DNA of 64,000 nucleotides from JACPUW01 sp049115495 (GCA_049115495.1 JAGDZV010000004.1:186001-250000), one strand, 5' to 3'; shown: positions 18,035-27,662, counted from the first letter of the stretch. Notes: generated from the sequence alone by a model not told the origin. Translations and numbers: made by a program.

Positions 18035-19498
18035 ATGCATTTAGAAGAAGGTCAATTATTTGCCAACCGTTATAAACTCATTGAAAAAATAGGAATTGGC
18101 GGATTTTCTGAGGTGTGGAAAGCTGAAGATAGTTTTACTGAACACGCCACTCAAGCTATTAAAATCTACGCCCCCGAAAAAGGCATGGATTCTTCTGGAA
18201 TAAATCAATTTACACGTGAATATTCTATGATGCTGGATATTCATCATAAGAATATTCTTACCGCACGGCATTTTGATGTTTATGAAGGGTCTCCGTATTT
18301 GGTGCTGCAATTTTGTTCAGGAGGTTCGCTTCATAATAAGATTATCCAAAAACAAAAACTCACTGAATATGAAATTGCAGAAGTATTATGCTCCATTTCT
18401 TCTGCTTTAGAGTATTTGCATGGCAATGATATTATTCATCAAGACCTAAAACCAGATAATGTACTAATTGATTCAAAAGGCAATTATTTACTTACTGACT
18501 TTGGTATTAGCAGCCGGCTTAAAAGCACCCTAAGAAAAAGCACACAAAGCAATAAGGCTTTAACAGTGGCATATGCGCCGCCTGAAAGATTTACTGCAAA
18601 ACAGCAAATTCATAAAAATGGAGATGTTTTCTCTTTGGGAGTTATGATTTATGAAATGGCCACAGGAGATGTGCCTTGGATGGGTATGGGGGGATCAGTA
18701 GTAAGAGCTGATACAGAGTTGTTAGAATTGCCTGAAGAATACTCAAGAAGCCTAAACCGGTTATTCCAATCATGTATTTCATATAATCCTGGGCAAAGAA
18801 TAGAGGCAAGTGTCTTGGCCAAAAATGCTAAATTTTACCTTGAAGAAAAGTACTGGCAAAAAGATGATGCTAACAATAAGAGCGCTGATTCAAGGCCGAA
18901 TAAAAACAAGCCAGACGCTAGAGCTAAGCCAAAAGCAGGCCGTAAAACTGAGGTGAGAAAGGTTGAGCCGCTTAAACATCAAGAAAACAATTTAGAAAAA
19001 AACAAAAAGGTAAAATTTATACCACCTAAGTCTGAGCCGTTCTTTACCCAAAGAAGTCAAATTTTAGGAAGCGCTGGTAAGCTTAATGCAATTATTATCA
19101 CCACCATTTTATACCCTATGGTTTTTGTTTTGCCAAGCTTAATACCCGAAGCTGAAACATTTAGCGAAGGTACTGGGAGCTTTATTTATACTGACGACGA
19201 TGAGTTTATGACTATGTGGTGGTCTGAGGCTTTGCTTACTGCTTGCTTTAGTTTATATGTGGGTTTTGTTTTGCTTCAAAGTATAAATCATAAGGCTATT
19301 AAATACGTTTTTGCGGTTCCTATGTTCATTTCATGTTTAATGCCTTTTGGCACTTCTCAAGACACCTACGTTGAAACTGACGATATAGATTTTGTCGGAA
19401 TACTCTATTTGCCTTTTCTGCTATTTGGTGCCGTAGTTGTGCTTATTGAAGGGGTTTATTTACTAGTGTTTTGGACAAGATATTTCTTGAAAAAATAG
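18035..19498 (+). CDS. Hanks-type Ser/Thr protein kinase with C-terminal membrane domain
   Basis: 487 residues. The kinase domain spans ~10-270: glycine loop IGIGGFSEVWKAED, ATP-binding Lys in AIKIYAP, catalytic loop IIHQDLKPDNVLID, DFGIS, APPE in AYAPPERF, and GDVFSLGVMIYEMATGDVPW. Arg of the usual HRD is Gln here (HQD), so it is a non-RD kinase, often not activated by activation-loop phosphorylation. A Lys-rich linker (~280-335) leads to three or four membrane segments in the last 140 residues. No PASTA or sensor domain is visible. It follows the small secreted protein by 3 bases. Confidence 0.92.
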   Translation: MHLEEGQLFANRYKLIEKIGIGGFSEVWKAEDSFTEHATQAIKIYAPEKGMDSSGINQFTREYSMMLDIHHKNILTARHFDVYEGSPYLVLQFCSGGSLHNKIIQKQKLTEYEIAEVLCSISSALEYLHGNDIIHQDLKPDNVLIDSKGNYLLTDFGISSRLKSTLRKSTQSNKALTVAYAPPERFTAKQQIHKNGDVFSLGVMIYEMATGDVPWMGMGGSVVRADTELLELPEEYSRSLNRLFQSCISYNPGQRIEASVLAKNAKFYLEEKYWQKDDANNKSADSRPNKNKPDARAKPKAGRKTEVRKVEPLKHQENNLEKNKKVKFIPPKSEPFFTQRSQILGSAGKLNAIIITTILYPMVFVLPSLIPEAETFSEGTGSFIYTDDDEFMTMWWSEALLTACFSLYVGFVLLQSINHKAIKYVFAVPMFISCLMPFGTSQDTYVETDDIDFVGILYLPFLLFGAVVVLIEGVYLLVFWTRYFLKK

Positions 19499-19507
19499 CT
19501 GTTATTG

Positions 19508-21370
19508 CTATGCGATTGCGGTTTTTTTAGCCCGATTTTGCCATTGCCAAACCCCAATTGTTAAAATAATCATTGCAATTTGAGCAGCAATACTTTGTAT
19601 GGTTGGGTAAAGGCCCAGTAAGGTTATTCTAATATTTAAAGGAAAAGCACTTATGCCTACATAACCAGCTTCTTGAAAAGCGTGAATACCCTTGCCTACA
19701 AGAACAATTGACAAAACCGCAATAATCAAAGCCGAAAACTTAAAAAGCTGAGTAATTGGAATTCTTTTACTAAACTTTAGCATTAGTACTGCCAAAACAC
19801 CAACAAGTGCAAATGCAACTAGTACCCCAAGGCCTATGGCACTCTGGTATTCGCCACCTTCTTCAAGGCTTATAGCCGATAAAAATAAAACAGATTCAAA
19901 GGCTTCTCTAAAAACAACTAAAAACGAAAGAGCAGCAAGCCCAATCATACTTTGCTTATTTAAAAGCTTATTTATCTTTTCTTTAATGTATTGATTCCAT
20001 TTTTGAGCCTGGCTTTTACCATGCATCCAAAACCCAATATAAAAAAGAATTGCAACCGCAACCAAGGCAATAATTCCTTCTAAAAGTTCACGTTGCATAC
20101 CACTAATCTTTAATAGTTGCCCGGTAAAAAACCAGCCAACAACACCAATTGCCACTGCAGCTATCCAACCCCCATGTACATATTTAATTCCTTTAGGCGC
20201 TCCAGCTTTTCTTAAAACTGAAATGATAATGATAATCACCAAAAATGCCTCTAAACCTTCTCTCAGAATTACTGAAGCCGCAAGGCTAAAAGTTAACCAC
20301 CAAGAAGATTCTTTTTGCGCTAATGTGTTTTCAGCTTCAGTTATTAGTTCAATTACTTTTTCGGTTTTTTGAGCAACAACTTCATTATTATTGGTGCTGT
20401 ATAGTTTTCTAAGCTCACCTAGTTCAAGCTCAATATCCTGTACAAGTTTAGGGTTTGAAGCACTTAAGCTAAGCTCAACGGGTTCAACACCTTCTAAATA
20501 AGCATTTAATGAAGCCTTAATGGCTTCATCGGCATTACCATTATCAGCAAATTGTTGTGCTTTCAACAACATATTTTTTGCATAAACTAGCGGACTTTCG
20601 CTTTTCTCTTTTGGTTGATAAAGCCTGTTTTGCGAAACGGTCTCTTGAGAGAAGTTGTGCTTACTAATTAGGTTTATGTCATTCGTTGTTGCCAATAGCT
20701 CAAGGTTTGGTGCTTTGGTCAAATTATTTTGTGCTTGCTCAAACCTTAGTGTACTTATGTAGAAAGAAAGATCCCAAACTTCATTATCGCTTAATTGATT
20801 AAAGGCTACCATTGATGTGCCTTCAACCCCAAATCTAATAGTATGGTAAGCTTGTAGCGGTGATTTTTCTGACATGCCTTCCATATCAGAAAATACTGTT
20901 GGGCTTGGATCTAAACCAGTAGCTGAAGGGCCATCGCCATCACCTTTTTGGCCGTGGCAGCTCATGCAGTTTGCCGCATACAGCGTTTTTCCATTTTCTA
21001 AGTTTGGCCATTTGGTAGGAGCTAAGCTTATGCCTGTTTCATCAATTAACGTGCTCTTAATTAAGTTTGATTGCAAGGCAACAGCTTTTGGGCTTGCTTT
21101 GAAATTTATTAATGAGTCAAGGTTGCCGCTAAGTTTTAGAAGTTTAGTTGTGTCTCCATTTACCTGTTTTAAAAGTGCATTGATCTGAACTGAGAATTCA
21201 TTCATTTCAGCGTATTCAAACTCGTTGATTATTTCTCCCTTATCAACTGCTCTTCCGTAATCGGTGGCTACATAATCAAGTAAGTGTATGATTAATCTTG
21301 GGTCAGAATTTGCCTTTGTTATCTGAATAATTGACAGAAAGAGAACAACTAAAACTGAGCTTCTAAACAT
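19508..21370 (-). CDS. Cytochrome c-FTR1 fusion, iron permease
   Basis: 620 residues. Signal peptide 1-20; a periplasmic part with one class I cytochrome c site CMSCHG (~134-139) in ANCMSCHGQKGDGDG, with a Met-containing distal region; a helical linker; then ~360-610 an FTR1/EfeU permease with seven or so membrane segments. Both REXXE iron-binding motifs are present (REGLEAFLV and REAFESVLF). In the FTR1 family ferrous iron is oxidised and then passed through the permease; a fused haem domain could be the oxidase or electron exit. It is convergent with the kinase gene (9 bases). A near-consensus -7 TACTTTCG lies ~20 bases upstream. Confidence 0.9.
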   Translation of the reverse strand: MFRSSVLVVLFLSIIQITKANSDPRLIIHLLDYVATDYGRAVDKGEIINEFEYAEMNEFSVQINALLKQVNGDTTKLLKLSGNLDSLINFKASPKAVALQSNLIKSTLIDETGISLAPTKWPNLENGKTLYAANCMSCHGQKGDGDGPSATGLDPSPTVFSDMEGMSEKSPLQAYHTIRFGVEGTSMVAFNQLSDNEVWDLSFYISTLRFEQAQNNLTKAPNLELLATTNDINLISKHNFSQETVSQNRLYQPKEKSESPLVYAKNMLLKAQQFADNGNADEAIKASLNAYLEGVEPVELSLSASNPKLVQDIELELGELRKLYSTNNNEVVAQKTEKVIELITEAENTLAQKESSWWLTFSLAASVILREGLEAFLVIIIIISVLRKAGAPKGIKYVHGGWIAAVAIGVVGWFFTGQLLKISGMQRELLEGIIALVAVAILFYIGFWMHGKSQAQKWNQYIKEKINKLLNKQSMIGLAALSFLVVFREAFESVLFLSAISLEEGGEYQSAIGLGVLVAFALVGVLAVLMLKFSKRIPITQLFKFSALIIAVLSIVLVGKGIHAFQEAGYVGISAFPLNIRITLLGLYPTIQSIAAQIAMIILTIGVWQWQNRAKKTAIA

Positions 21371-21481
21371 TTATTCGCTATAAACCATGCGAAAGTAGGC
21401 TTATTTAGAATCATTCTAAAATGATGCTCGTCACTTTATGAATTGAGTTTGAGTTTTAACAAAGAAAAATGAGTTTTGACT

Positions 21482-22537
21482 TTAGTAAACCATAATGCGT
21501 TTTGAAACCGTGCGGTTTGCATGTGTGATTTTTAATAAATAAACACCCTTTGCAAGTCCCCGTGTTGAAATTTGATTCGTACTGGAATCGAGCATTAGTT
21601 TTCCGTTCAAATCAAATATTGAAGCATTTTCGAAGCCATTGGCAATAATTGTAATTTTTTCTCCAGAATTAATAGTGGTTGGATACACGTTTACATCTTT
21701 AATAAATTTATCATCAATGTTTTTACCACCCCACAAATAGAAATTAAAGTACACAATGGGATAAAGCTCAACAGTGTCTCCATGAAGTTCTAAGAAAGAT
21801 CTACTATAAGTAGAGTCTAAGTATTTACCATCAGTGGTTAAGAGTAGGCCGTTATTGAATCGCATTGGCGGTTTCTCAGATTTTTTCGCGGCATAACTCC
21901 CAAGTGAGAAAATATTAGCTGAGTTTAAAGTGTCTTTTCCAATGAGCGTATCATTTACAGTTCCATTTTTAAAGGTAATTGTCACAGCTGCCTTTTGACC
22001 ATAAAAAGGTTCATCCATGGTCAAAATCATATATTTAGGATTATTATTTAACAAACAAGAGTCAGCTTCAGTTAATGGCATTTTTACAGTTTGAAATTGC
22101 TCTTTGCTAAGTAAGTTGTTTTTAGTAGCCACCGCTGCTGAACTGTCTTTGTTGTATTCTGTATTTGATAACTGAACAATCAATGTGTCTATTACATCAG
22201 AAGAACTGGTTCTATAATAGTGGTATTTGATGATTATAGAATCAAAAAGGCCATCAACAAACCGGCGATCATTTTCAAAAGAGATCCAATCGTGTGCAAC
22301 AAATTCGTATGACTGTCCTATCCCATGAATATGATGTTGTTTTTCCAAAGGAAAGCCTTTATAGCTTTCAGTACCATTTACAATATTTGAATCAGGATAT
22401 AGGGGAACATAAACAGTGTCTAAGATTTCAAATGGTTTACCTGATGAGTCTGCTTCAATAAAAACGGATGACCAGCCTTCTTGAGCAACAAGTGAGAAAG
22501 GAAAAAATATCAAGAAAGCGATAAGTAGATTTTTCAT
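21482..22537 (-). CDS. Secreted protein with T9SS type A sorting domain
   Basis: 351 residues with signal peptide MKNLLIAFLIFFPFSLVAQ. The C-terminal sorting domain begins at VNVYPTTINSGEKI and ends SKRIMVY, with ASIFDLNGKLM and GLAKGVYLLKI as its strands. The N-terminal part is related to the T9SS proteins on both sides (FDSIIIKYHYYR, then VIDTLIVQLSNT; VKMPLTEADS). No enzymatic domain. It lies 69 bases downstream of the 22.6-kb paralogue but past a terminator, so it probably has its own promoter. Confidence 0.85.
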   Translation of the reverse strand: MKNLLIAFLIFFPFSLVAQEGWSSVFIEADSSGKPFEILDTVYVPLYPDSNIVNGTESYKGFPLEKQHHIHGIGQSYEFVAHDWISFENDRRFVDGLFDSIIIKYHYYRTSSSDVIDTLIVQLSNTEYNKDSSAAVATKNNLLSKEQFQTVKMPLTEADSCLLNNNPKYMILTMDEPFYGQKAAVTITFKNGTVNDTLIGKDTLNSANIFSLGSYAAKKSEKPPMRFNNGLLLTTDGKYLDSTYSRSFLELHGDTVELYPIVYFNFYLWGGKNIDDKFIKDVNVYPTTINSGEKITIIANGFENASIFDLNGKLMLDSSTNQISTRGLAKGVYLLKITHANRTVSKRIMVY

Positions 22538-22548
22538 ACCCCATAAAA

Positions 22549-22584
22549 ATAAAAAAACGGTGCCGAAAAAATCGACACCGTTTT
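22549..22584 (-). terminator. Intrinsic terminator after T9SS gene
   Basis: Stem AAAACGGTG.CG/CG.CACCGTTTT (one mismatch) with a 7-base loop, followed by seven T on the minus strand. It closes the gene at 22607-23947. Confidence 0.7.
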
Positions 22585-22606
22585 ATATCTGTTGCGTTAT
22601 CTAAAC

Positions 22607-23947
22607 TTACTTAGTAACGTTAAATTTCTTTGATGTGCTAAACTCACCAGCTGTCATTGTATAAATGTACATACCTGGCTTAAGGTTTTGCGAGCTGAAG
22701 TTTACAGTGTGCTCACCTTTTTCGTAAACTGCATTGGTAATAGTTTCAACTTTTTTACCTGTAAGATCAAATACGTTTATTGCTATTCTTTCTTGAGCAT
22801 TTACAGCAAAAGATAAAGTCATTTGATCGTTGATAGAAGCAGGGTTAGGGAATACATTTCCTAGGCCATTGCTGTTGCCATCAAGGTCTTCAAGACCAGT
22901 ATCGTAATCAGCATTTACTTTAAAAGCAATGTATGGGTAGTAACCAAAGCTTACACCACCGCCACCAAAGTTGTTAGGGTAGTATTTGTCGTTCATAAAA
23001 GAAGAACCACCAGTAAAAGGATCATCATATCTGTTCCATCTTACAACAAACAAACCATTGTTTTGGCTAGCCAAAGGAGAATAAATAGGAGTTTGTACAG
23101 CAGCCAATAAACCAAATCTATTAAATCTGTTTTTTGGAGCTTCTACACCAAATCCAGCTAAGTCTTCGTCGTAAAACAAAGTGTCGCCAAAAGCCCAATC
23201 TTTACCAGGCTTGTAAGTAATTGTTACTGCACAAGCACCGTTTCCAGGTACTACAAGCGGCTCGTCAAGAGCAACAGCTAAATTCTTAGCGAAAAATGTT
23301 CCTTCAGCAGTAAGCGCGTTACTATCCAATTCAGTTAAAGGAACTTTAATCATTTGAGAGTAATTGGCTCCAATTCCTTGGTCTTGGTCGTAACCAACTA
23401 CACCAAATACACTACCAGTATTATTAAAAGAGCCATCAGTTACTTGAGATTCGTTGTATACCTGTACAATTAAAGTGTCAACAATATCAGCACCAGTGTA
23501 GCGGAAGTATCCGTAAGTAAAGAATACCGAATCAATAGTGTATGGATGCCAATCTCTTAAACCTGCAATATCAGGATCACTCCAGTTATCGTCATTCGCA
23601 TCAAACATAGTACCTATTGAGTGCCATCCTTGCCAAGCCGTACTAGCAGTATTGGTGTTCTCATCAAGCGAAAGGTTTTTAACGAATGTATCAGGGAAAA
23701 TTGAGAAGAAACTGTTGGCTGAATTGAATCCGCCCATTAGCGCTCTCCAATCATCAACAAATCTGTACCAATCGTTCACTACAATTTCATCCTTCTTACG
23801 AAGCATTGGTTTTGCATCTTGATTGGTAATAAAGTCTAGGTCTCTTTTAAACCCAGGAGTTTGTGTTTTCTTTAAATCTTTAGGAGTTTGTGCAAATACT
23901 GCACCTACTATCAAAAAAGACATCAACGTAGAAATAACTTTTCTCAT
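22607..23947 (-). CDS. Secreted protein with T9SS type A sorting domain
   Basis: 446 residues from MRKVISTLMSFLIVGAVFAQ (ATG 23947; a more upstream ATG at 23959 adds MIRF). The C-terminal ~80 residues form a type A sorting domain: NVFPNPASINDQMTLSF, INVFDLTGKKVE, LKPGMYIYTMTAG, STSKKFNVTK. The middle shows the family pattern YTIDSVFFTYGYFRYTG, then DTLIVQVYNES and MIKVPLTELDS, shared with the other two T9SS genes in this window. Probably a surface or released protein; function unknown. Confidence 0.85.
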   Translation of the reverse strand: MRKVISTLMSFLIVGAVFAQTPKDLKKTQTPGFKRDLDFITNQDAKPMLRKKDEIVVNDWYRFVDDWRALMGGFNSANSFFSIFPDTFVKNLSLDENTNTASTAWQGWHSIGTMFDANDDNWSDPDIAGLRDWHPYTIDSVFFTYGYFRYTGADIVDTLIVQVYNESQVTDGSFNNTGSVFGVVGYDQDQGIGANYSQMIKVPLTELDSNALTAEGTFFAKNLAVALDEPLVVPGNGACAVTITYKPGKDWAFGDTLFYDEDLAGFGVEAPKNRFNRFGLLAAVQTPIYSPLASQNNGLFVVRWNRYDDPFTGGSSFMNDKYYPNNFGGGGVSFGYYPYIAFKVNADYDTGLEDLDGNSNGLGNVFPNPASINDQMTLSFAVNAQERIAINVFDLTGKKVETITNAVYEKGEHTVNFSSQNLKPGMYIYTMTAGEFSTSKKFNVTK

Positions 23948-24317
23948 AAATCTTATCATTATATACAGTGAGGCAATGTTAACGCTATTTTGTGAAAATG
24001 AAGTTCCATTTATATATCTGATTAACTTATCTATTCTTAAAATTTAGTCTTGTTAAGAGATGATTAAGTTTAAAGTTCTAAAAGGTTTTTCGGCCATTTA
24101 TAAATAGTAGTTTGTTTTAAAGCTTGCCACTAAATGATGCTTCACAATTTTTTGAGGCACATAAGGCATGCTTGAATTGCCGCTTAAAAGACCTTTTTTG
24201 ATAATTGCAGACCTTGATTTTATCACCACAAATGATCAAATATTGCATTCAACAGCCTTTTGAGTAATTATCATCCATTAGGATTTGCAATATCACCCAA
24301 ATTAGTTGCTAACTAGT
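23948..24317. other. Intergenic region without a clear gene
   Basis: About 370 AT-rich bases between the T9SS gene and the SDR gene. No convincing coding frame, tRNA or strong hairpin is seen. A short inverted pair ATATTGCA/TGCAATAT about 45 bases apart (near 24238-24295) is the only structure, and it is weak. Confidence 0.5.
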
Positions 24318-25019
24318 CTATATATCACCAAGCTGAGGTCTTAAAATCATTTCTTCAACCACTGCATTGCCCGGCAAATTGTATGTGGCCCATGTTATAT
24401 CAGCTATTTCACTTGATTTCATAAAACGCGATTCTGGAATATCTACACCTTCCCAGCTTGCTGTATAAGTGGGGCCAGGCATAAGAGCAGTTACTTTAAT
24501 ATTGGTTTCTTTTAGTTCGGCCCTAAGTACTTTGCTCATACCCAACATGGCGAACTTACTTATGCTATATGACCCTCCGTTTTCATATGCCATTTTGCTG
24601 GCCGTGCTACACATATTAAATATGTGTGGTTTACTTGAATTTGAAATGTAAGGCAGCAAAGCCCTGGTTAAATGGTACGCCGAATAAAGATTTGTTTCAA
24701 TCATTGATTCTAACGCGCCGTCTTCTTCTTCAGCAATTTTGCCCGGAATAAAAACTCCGGCATTGTTAATTAAGATATCAACCTGTTTAAATTCTGATTT
24801 AATCAGTTGAGCAAAGTCAAGTACTTCATCTTTTTTTGAGACATCGGTAGACTTTATTAAGACTTTATGAGCTCCTAAAGCTTCAAGTTCATTTTTTAAT
24901 TGATCAAGATCGTTTTTATTTCTGCTGCAGGCTGCAATTGAGAATCCTTCAGATGCGAATTTTTCGCAAATGGCCTTTCCAATTCCTTTAGTGGCGCCAG
25001 TTATAACTATAGTTTTCAT
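24318..25019 (-). CDS. Short-chain dehydrogenase/reductase
   Basis: 233 residues from MKTIVITGATKGIG (ATG 25019); a longer upstream frame lacks family support. Classical SDR: TGATKGIG cofactor motif, NNAG in ILINNAGVF, catalytic Ser in FNMCSTAS and YxxxK in GGSYSISKFA. Probably NAD(P)-dependent; the substrate is unknown. Divergent from mlaE, with the two promoters packed in fewer than 60 bases. Confidence 0.92.
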   Translation of the reverse strand: MKTIVITGATKGIGKAICEKFASEGFSIAACSRNKNDLDQLKNELEALGAHKVLIKSTDVSKKDEVLDFAQLIKSEFKQVDILINNAGVFIPGKIAEEEDGALESMIETNLYSAYHLTRALLPYISNSSKPHIFNMCSTASKMAYENGGSYSISKFAMLGMSKVLRAELKETNIKVTALMPGPTYTASWEGVDIPESRFMKSSEIADITWATYNLPGNAVVEEMILRPQLGDI

Positions 25020-25064
25020 TCTTATGCTTTTACTTTGTGGCTTTACACGCAAATATTAAATTCA

Positions 25065-25802
25065 TTGTCAGTATACTACCATTTTGGTAAATATCTAATT
25101 CTCTTGCGCAATTCAATAAGACGTCCTGAAAATTTGAGGATGTACTTGAGAGAGTTGTTTAAAGAAATGAATAAGATAGGAATTGGTTCATTAGGAATTG
25201 TAATTCTTATTGCCATATTTCTTGGAATGGTTACCACGCTTCAAACTGCATATCAGTTAATTGTAGCCTGGATTCCGCCAAGTGTTATTGGTGAAATAGT
25301 AACCGAAACATCAATGCTAGAATTGGCGCCAACAATTACAGGACTGGTTTTAGCAGGAAGGGTAGGGAGTAACTTAGCATCAGAATTGGGCACAATGCGT
25401 GTAAAGGAGCAGATTGATGCTTTGGATGTAATGGGGGTTAACTCTGCCGCTTTTTTGGTTTTTCCTAAAATTTTAGGTTCCATAATTGTAGTACCCATGT
25501 TAGTGGTAATTTCTACCTTTTTAATGATATTGAGCGGTGCATTTATTGGCAACAATGCAGGTATTGTACCGTATAATGAGTTTGTTGAAGGTGCCTTGGA
25601 TATTTTTAAAATGAAAGTGCTCATTTTGTCACTTACAAAAGCATATACTTTTGCTTTTATGATTAGCAGTATCTCTTGTTACCAAGGCTACTACAGTAGT
25701 GGAGGTGCAACTGGTGTGGGTAGATCTAGTACAAAAGCAGTGGTTTGGAGCTGTGTACTTATACTTTTCTCTGATTATTTAATTGCCCAATTATTCCTTT
25801 AA
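25065..25802 (+). CDS. mlaE: ABC transporter permease of the MlaE family
   Basis: 246 residues from a TTG at 25065 (MSVYYHFGKYLILL). A TTG at 25035 is also in frame, but it lies inside a -7-like element (TTACTTTG, 25030-25037), so I prefer 25065. The MlaE signature is clear: ELGTMRVKEQIDALDVMGVNS plus five hydrophobic segments. Works with the MlaF ATPase in phospholipid trafficking between inner and outer membranes. The gene is 3 bases upstream of mlaF. The MCE-domain partner (MlaD) is not next door, which differs from the proteobacterial operon. Confidence 0.9.
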   Translation: MSVYYHFGKYLILLRNSIRRPENLRMYLRELFKEMNKIGIGSLGIVILIAIFLGMVTTLQTAYQLIVAWIPPSVIGEIVTETSMLELAPTITGLVLAGRVGSNLASELGTMRVKEQIDALDVMGVNSAAFLVFPKILGSIIVVPMLVVISTFLMILSGAFIGNNAGIVPYNEFVEGALDIFKMKVLILSLTKAYTFAFMISSISCYQGYYSSGGATGVGRSSTKAVVWSCVLILFSDYLIAQLFL

Positions 25803-25805
25803 GCT

Positions 25806-26570
25806 ATGATTCAACTACAAGGATTGAGAAAATCTTTTGACGGTAAAGAAGTGCTAAAAGGTATTGACGCACAATTTAAGCCGGGTAAGATTAATATGAT
25901 TATTGGCGCCAGCGGTAGTGGTAAAACTGTAACCATTAAGTGTATGGTGGGGCTTATTGAGCCAGATCAAGGAGAGATTTTGTATGCTGGTAAATCAGTA
26001 TTGGGATTACACATAAGAGAGAAGAAAAAAGTAAGACAAGAAATTGGAATGCTTTTTCAGAGTGCAGCACTCTTTGATTCTATGACTGTTTTTGAGAATG
26101 TGGCTTTTCCTTTAAGAATGTTTACGAGCAAGTCTGAAGATGAAATTCAAGAACGAGTTAAGTTTTGTTTACAGCGTGTTGAACTTGACCATGCCGGAGA
26201 AAAGTTTCCGGCCGAGATTAGTGGAGGAATGCAAAAGCGTGTGGGCATTGCCAGGGCCATTGCGTTAGACATTAAATATTTGTATTGCGATGAACCCAAC
26301 TCAGGTTTAGACCCAGTTACTTCTTTGGTTATTGACCACCTGATTAAAGAGATTACCCAAGAGTATAATATCACAACTGTGGTTAATACTCACGATATGA
26401 ACTCCATTTTTGAGGTAGGAGATCACGTTTTATACTTGTATCAGGGCAAAAAACTATGGGAAGGTAGCCCGCAAGAAATAATGGACGCAGAAATACCAGA
26501 ATTGAGGGATTTTATTTTTGCGTCTCCATTTATTCGTCAGGCTTACCAACATAAATTAAAGAATAGCTAA
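25806..26570 (+). CDS. mlaF: ABC transporter ATP-binding protein of the MlaF type
   Basis: 254 residues. Walker A GASGSGKT, Q-loop MLFQSAALFDSMTVFENVAFPLR (the FDSMTV stretch is typical of MlaF), signature EISGGMQKRVGIARA, Walker B YLYCDEPNSGLDP and H-loop VVNTHDM. It pairs with the MlaE permease immediately upstream. Retrograde or anterograde lipid transport energised at the inner membrane; direction unknown. Confidence 0.93.
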   Translation: MIQLQGLRKSFDGKEVLKGIDAQFKPGKINMIIGASGSGKTVTIKCMVGLIEPDQGEILYAGKSVLGLHIREKKKVRQEIGMLFQSAALFDSMTVFENVAFPLRMFTSKSEDEIQERVKFCLQRVELDHAGEKFPAEISGGMQKRVGIARAIALDIKYLYCDEPNSGLDPVTSLVIDHLIKEITQEYNITTVVNTHDMNSIFEVGDHVLYLYQGKKLWEGSPQEIMDAEIPELRDFIFASPFIRQAYQHKLKNS

Positions 26571-26593
26571 CACTTTAATATTCAGGTTATTTT

Positions 26594-26601
26594 TTACTTT
26601 G
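26594..26601 (+). promoter_or_regulatory. Promoter -7 element before the OmpA gene
   Basis: TTACTTTG (7 of 8 to TAnnTTTG), five bases before the ATG of the OmpA-family gene. It suggests a near-leaderless transcript independent of mlaEF. Confidence 0.45.
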
Positions 26602-26606
26602 CCTTT

Positions 26607-27662
26607 ATGAGGCAAGTCCTAACTCTAATTTGCTTTTTCTCGCTATGTGCTTTTGGCGCCAATGCTCAGTACAATAATGCAAGCAACGGCCCATTAAAGT
26701 ATAGGGTGTTTTTTGATACTTCTGATTACAACTTGAACCCTCATTATCAAAAAATTCTTGACGAAGTAGTAAAAATCATAAAGAAACGACCTGGAATTCT
26801 TTTTGAAGTTTCAGGCCACACCGATACCTTAGGTTCTGAAGCCTACAATGTAGATTTATCGCTTAAAAGGGCCAAGGTGGTTAAAGATTATCTTGTGGCA
26901 AAAGGGGTGAGCGAAAAAAACCTTTATTTGGTGGGAATGGGTGAGTCAAAACCCTTTAAACAAAACAACGGCAGATATTCAGCAAAAAATAGCCGCAGGG
27001 TTGAGTTTAGACAAATTCTAAGGGTAAGCGGCAAACTTGTAGATGCAGCCACTGGAAGATCAATAAAGGGCAAAGTGCTTTTGAATGTTCCTAACAAGCC
27101 TATGAAAAACCAAGAATTTGAAACGGGCAATGATGGCAAATTCGAATTTATAACAAGCTACAGACGCAAGTACTATTTTTTTGGTTTTGCCGATGGTTAT
27201 TTGTCAGCTATAGACTCAATTATGGCCACAATGCAAGAACCCGGTTCAAGTAATGTAGAAATAGTTGTGAAAATGACTAAAGCAACTATTACTGAAAAAA
27301 AGAACTATGGCGAAATACTATTTTTTGAAGGCACATTCAAAATAATGCCCAAGAGTGAAAACTCAATTCAAGAGATTGTAGATCTAATGACAAAGAATCC
27401 TACAATTTATATTGAAATCAGAGGGCATGTTGATCAGCCAGGAAGAGATAAACTACCTAAAGAGCAAATTGAAGCCGGTGAAAAGCTATCGTTTGCAAGG
27501 GCTCAAGCCATAAATAATGCAATTGTAAAAAAGGGAGTAAGCCCAGCTAGAATAAAATATAGAGGTATGGGAAGCAAGGAGATGTTGTACGCTGACCCGC
27601 AAACCGCCGAAGAACGAGAAGCAAACCGAAGGGTAGAAGTAGTTATTTTAAATGTTAAATAA
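26607..27662 (+). CDS. Protein with two OmpA domains flanking a regulatory-like domain
   Basis: 351 residues with a signal peptide (ending FGANAQ). An OmpA domain spans ~30-132 (VSGHTDTLGSEAYNVDLSLKRA, GMGESKP, NSRRVEF). A carboxypeptidase-regulatory-like beta domain follows at ~135-215, and a second OmpA domain at ~240-351 (IEIRGHVDQPG, LSFARAQAI, GMGSKEM, NRRVEV). The second domain has Val instead of Thr in the 'GHTD' motif and an insert. Two peptidoglycan-binding domains in one protein suggest an envelope cross-link or a stalk. It abuts the convergent WG-repeat gene with no spacer. Confidence 0.87.
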   Translation: MRQVLTLICFFSLCAFGANAQYNNASNGPLKYRVFFDTSDYNLNPHYQKILDEVVKIIKKRPGILFEVSGHTDTLGSEAYNVDLSLKRAKVVKDYLVAKGVSEKNLYLVGMGESKPFKQNNGRYSAKNSRRVEFRQILRVSGKLVDAATGRSIKGKVLLNVPNKPMKNQEFETGNDGKFEFITSYRRKYYFFGFADGYLSAIDSIMATMQEPGSSNVEIVVKMTKATITEKKNYGEILFFEGTFKIMPKSENSIQEIVDLMTKNPTIYIEIRGHVDQPGRDKLPKEQIEAGEKLSFARAQAINNAIVKKGVSPARIKYRGMGSKEMLYADPQTAEEREANRRVEVVILNVK

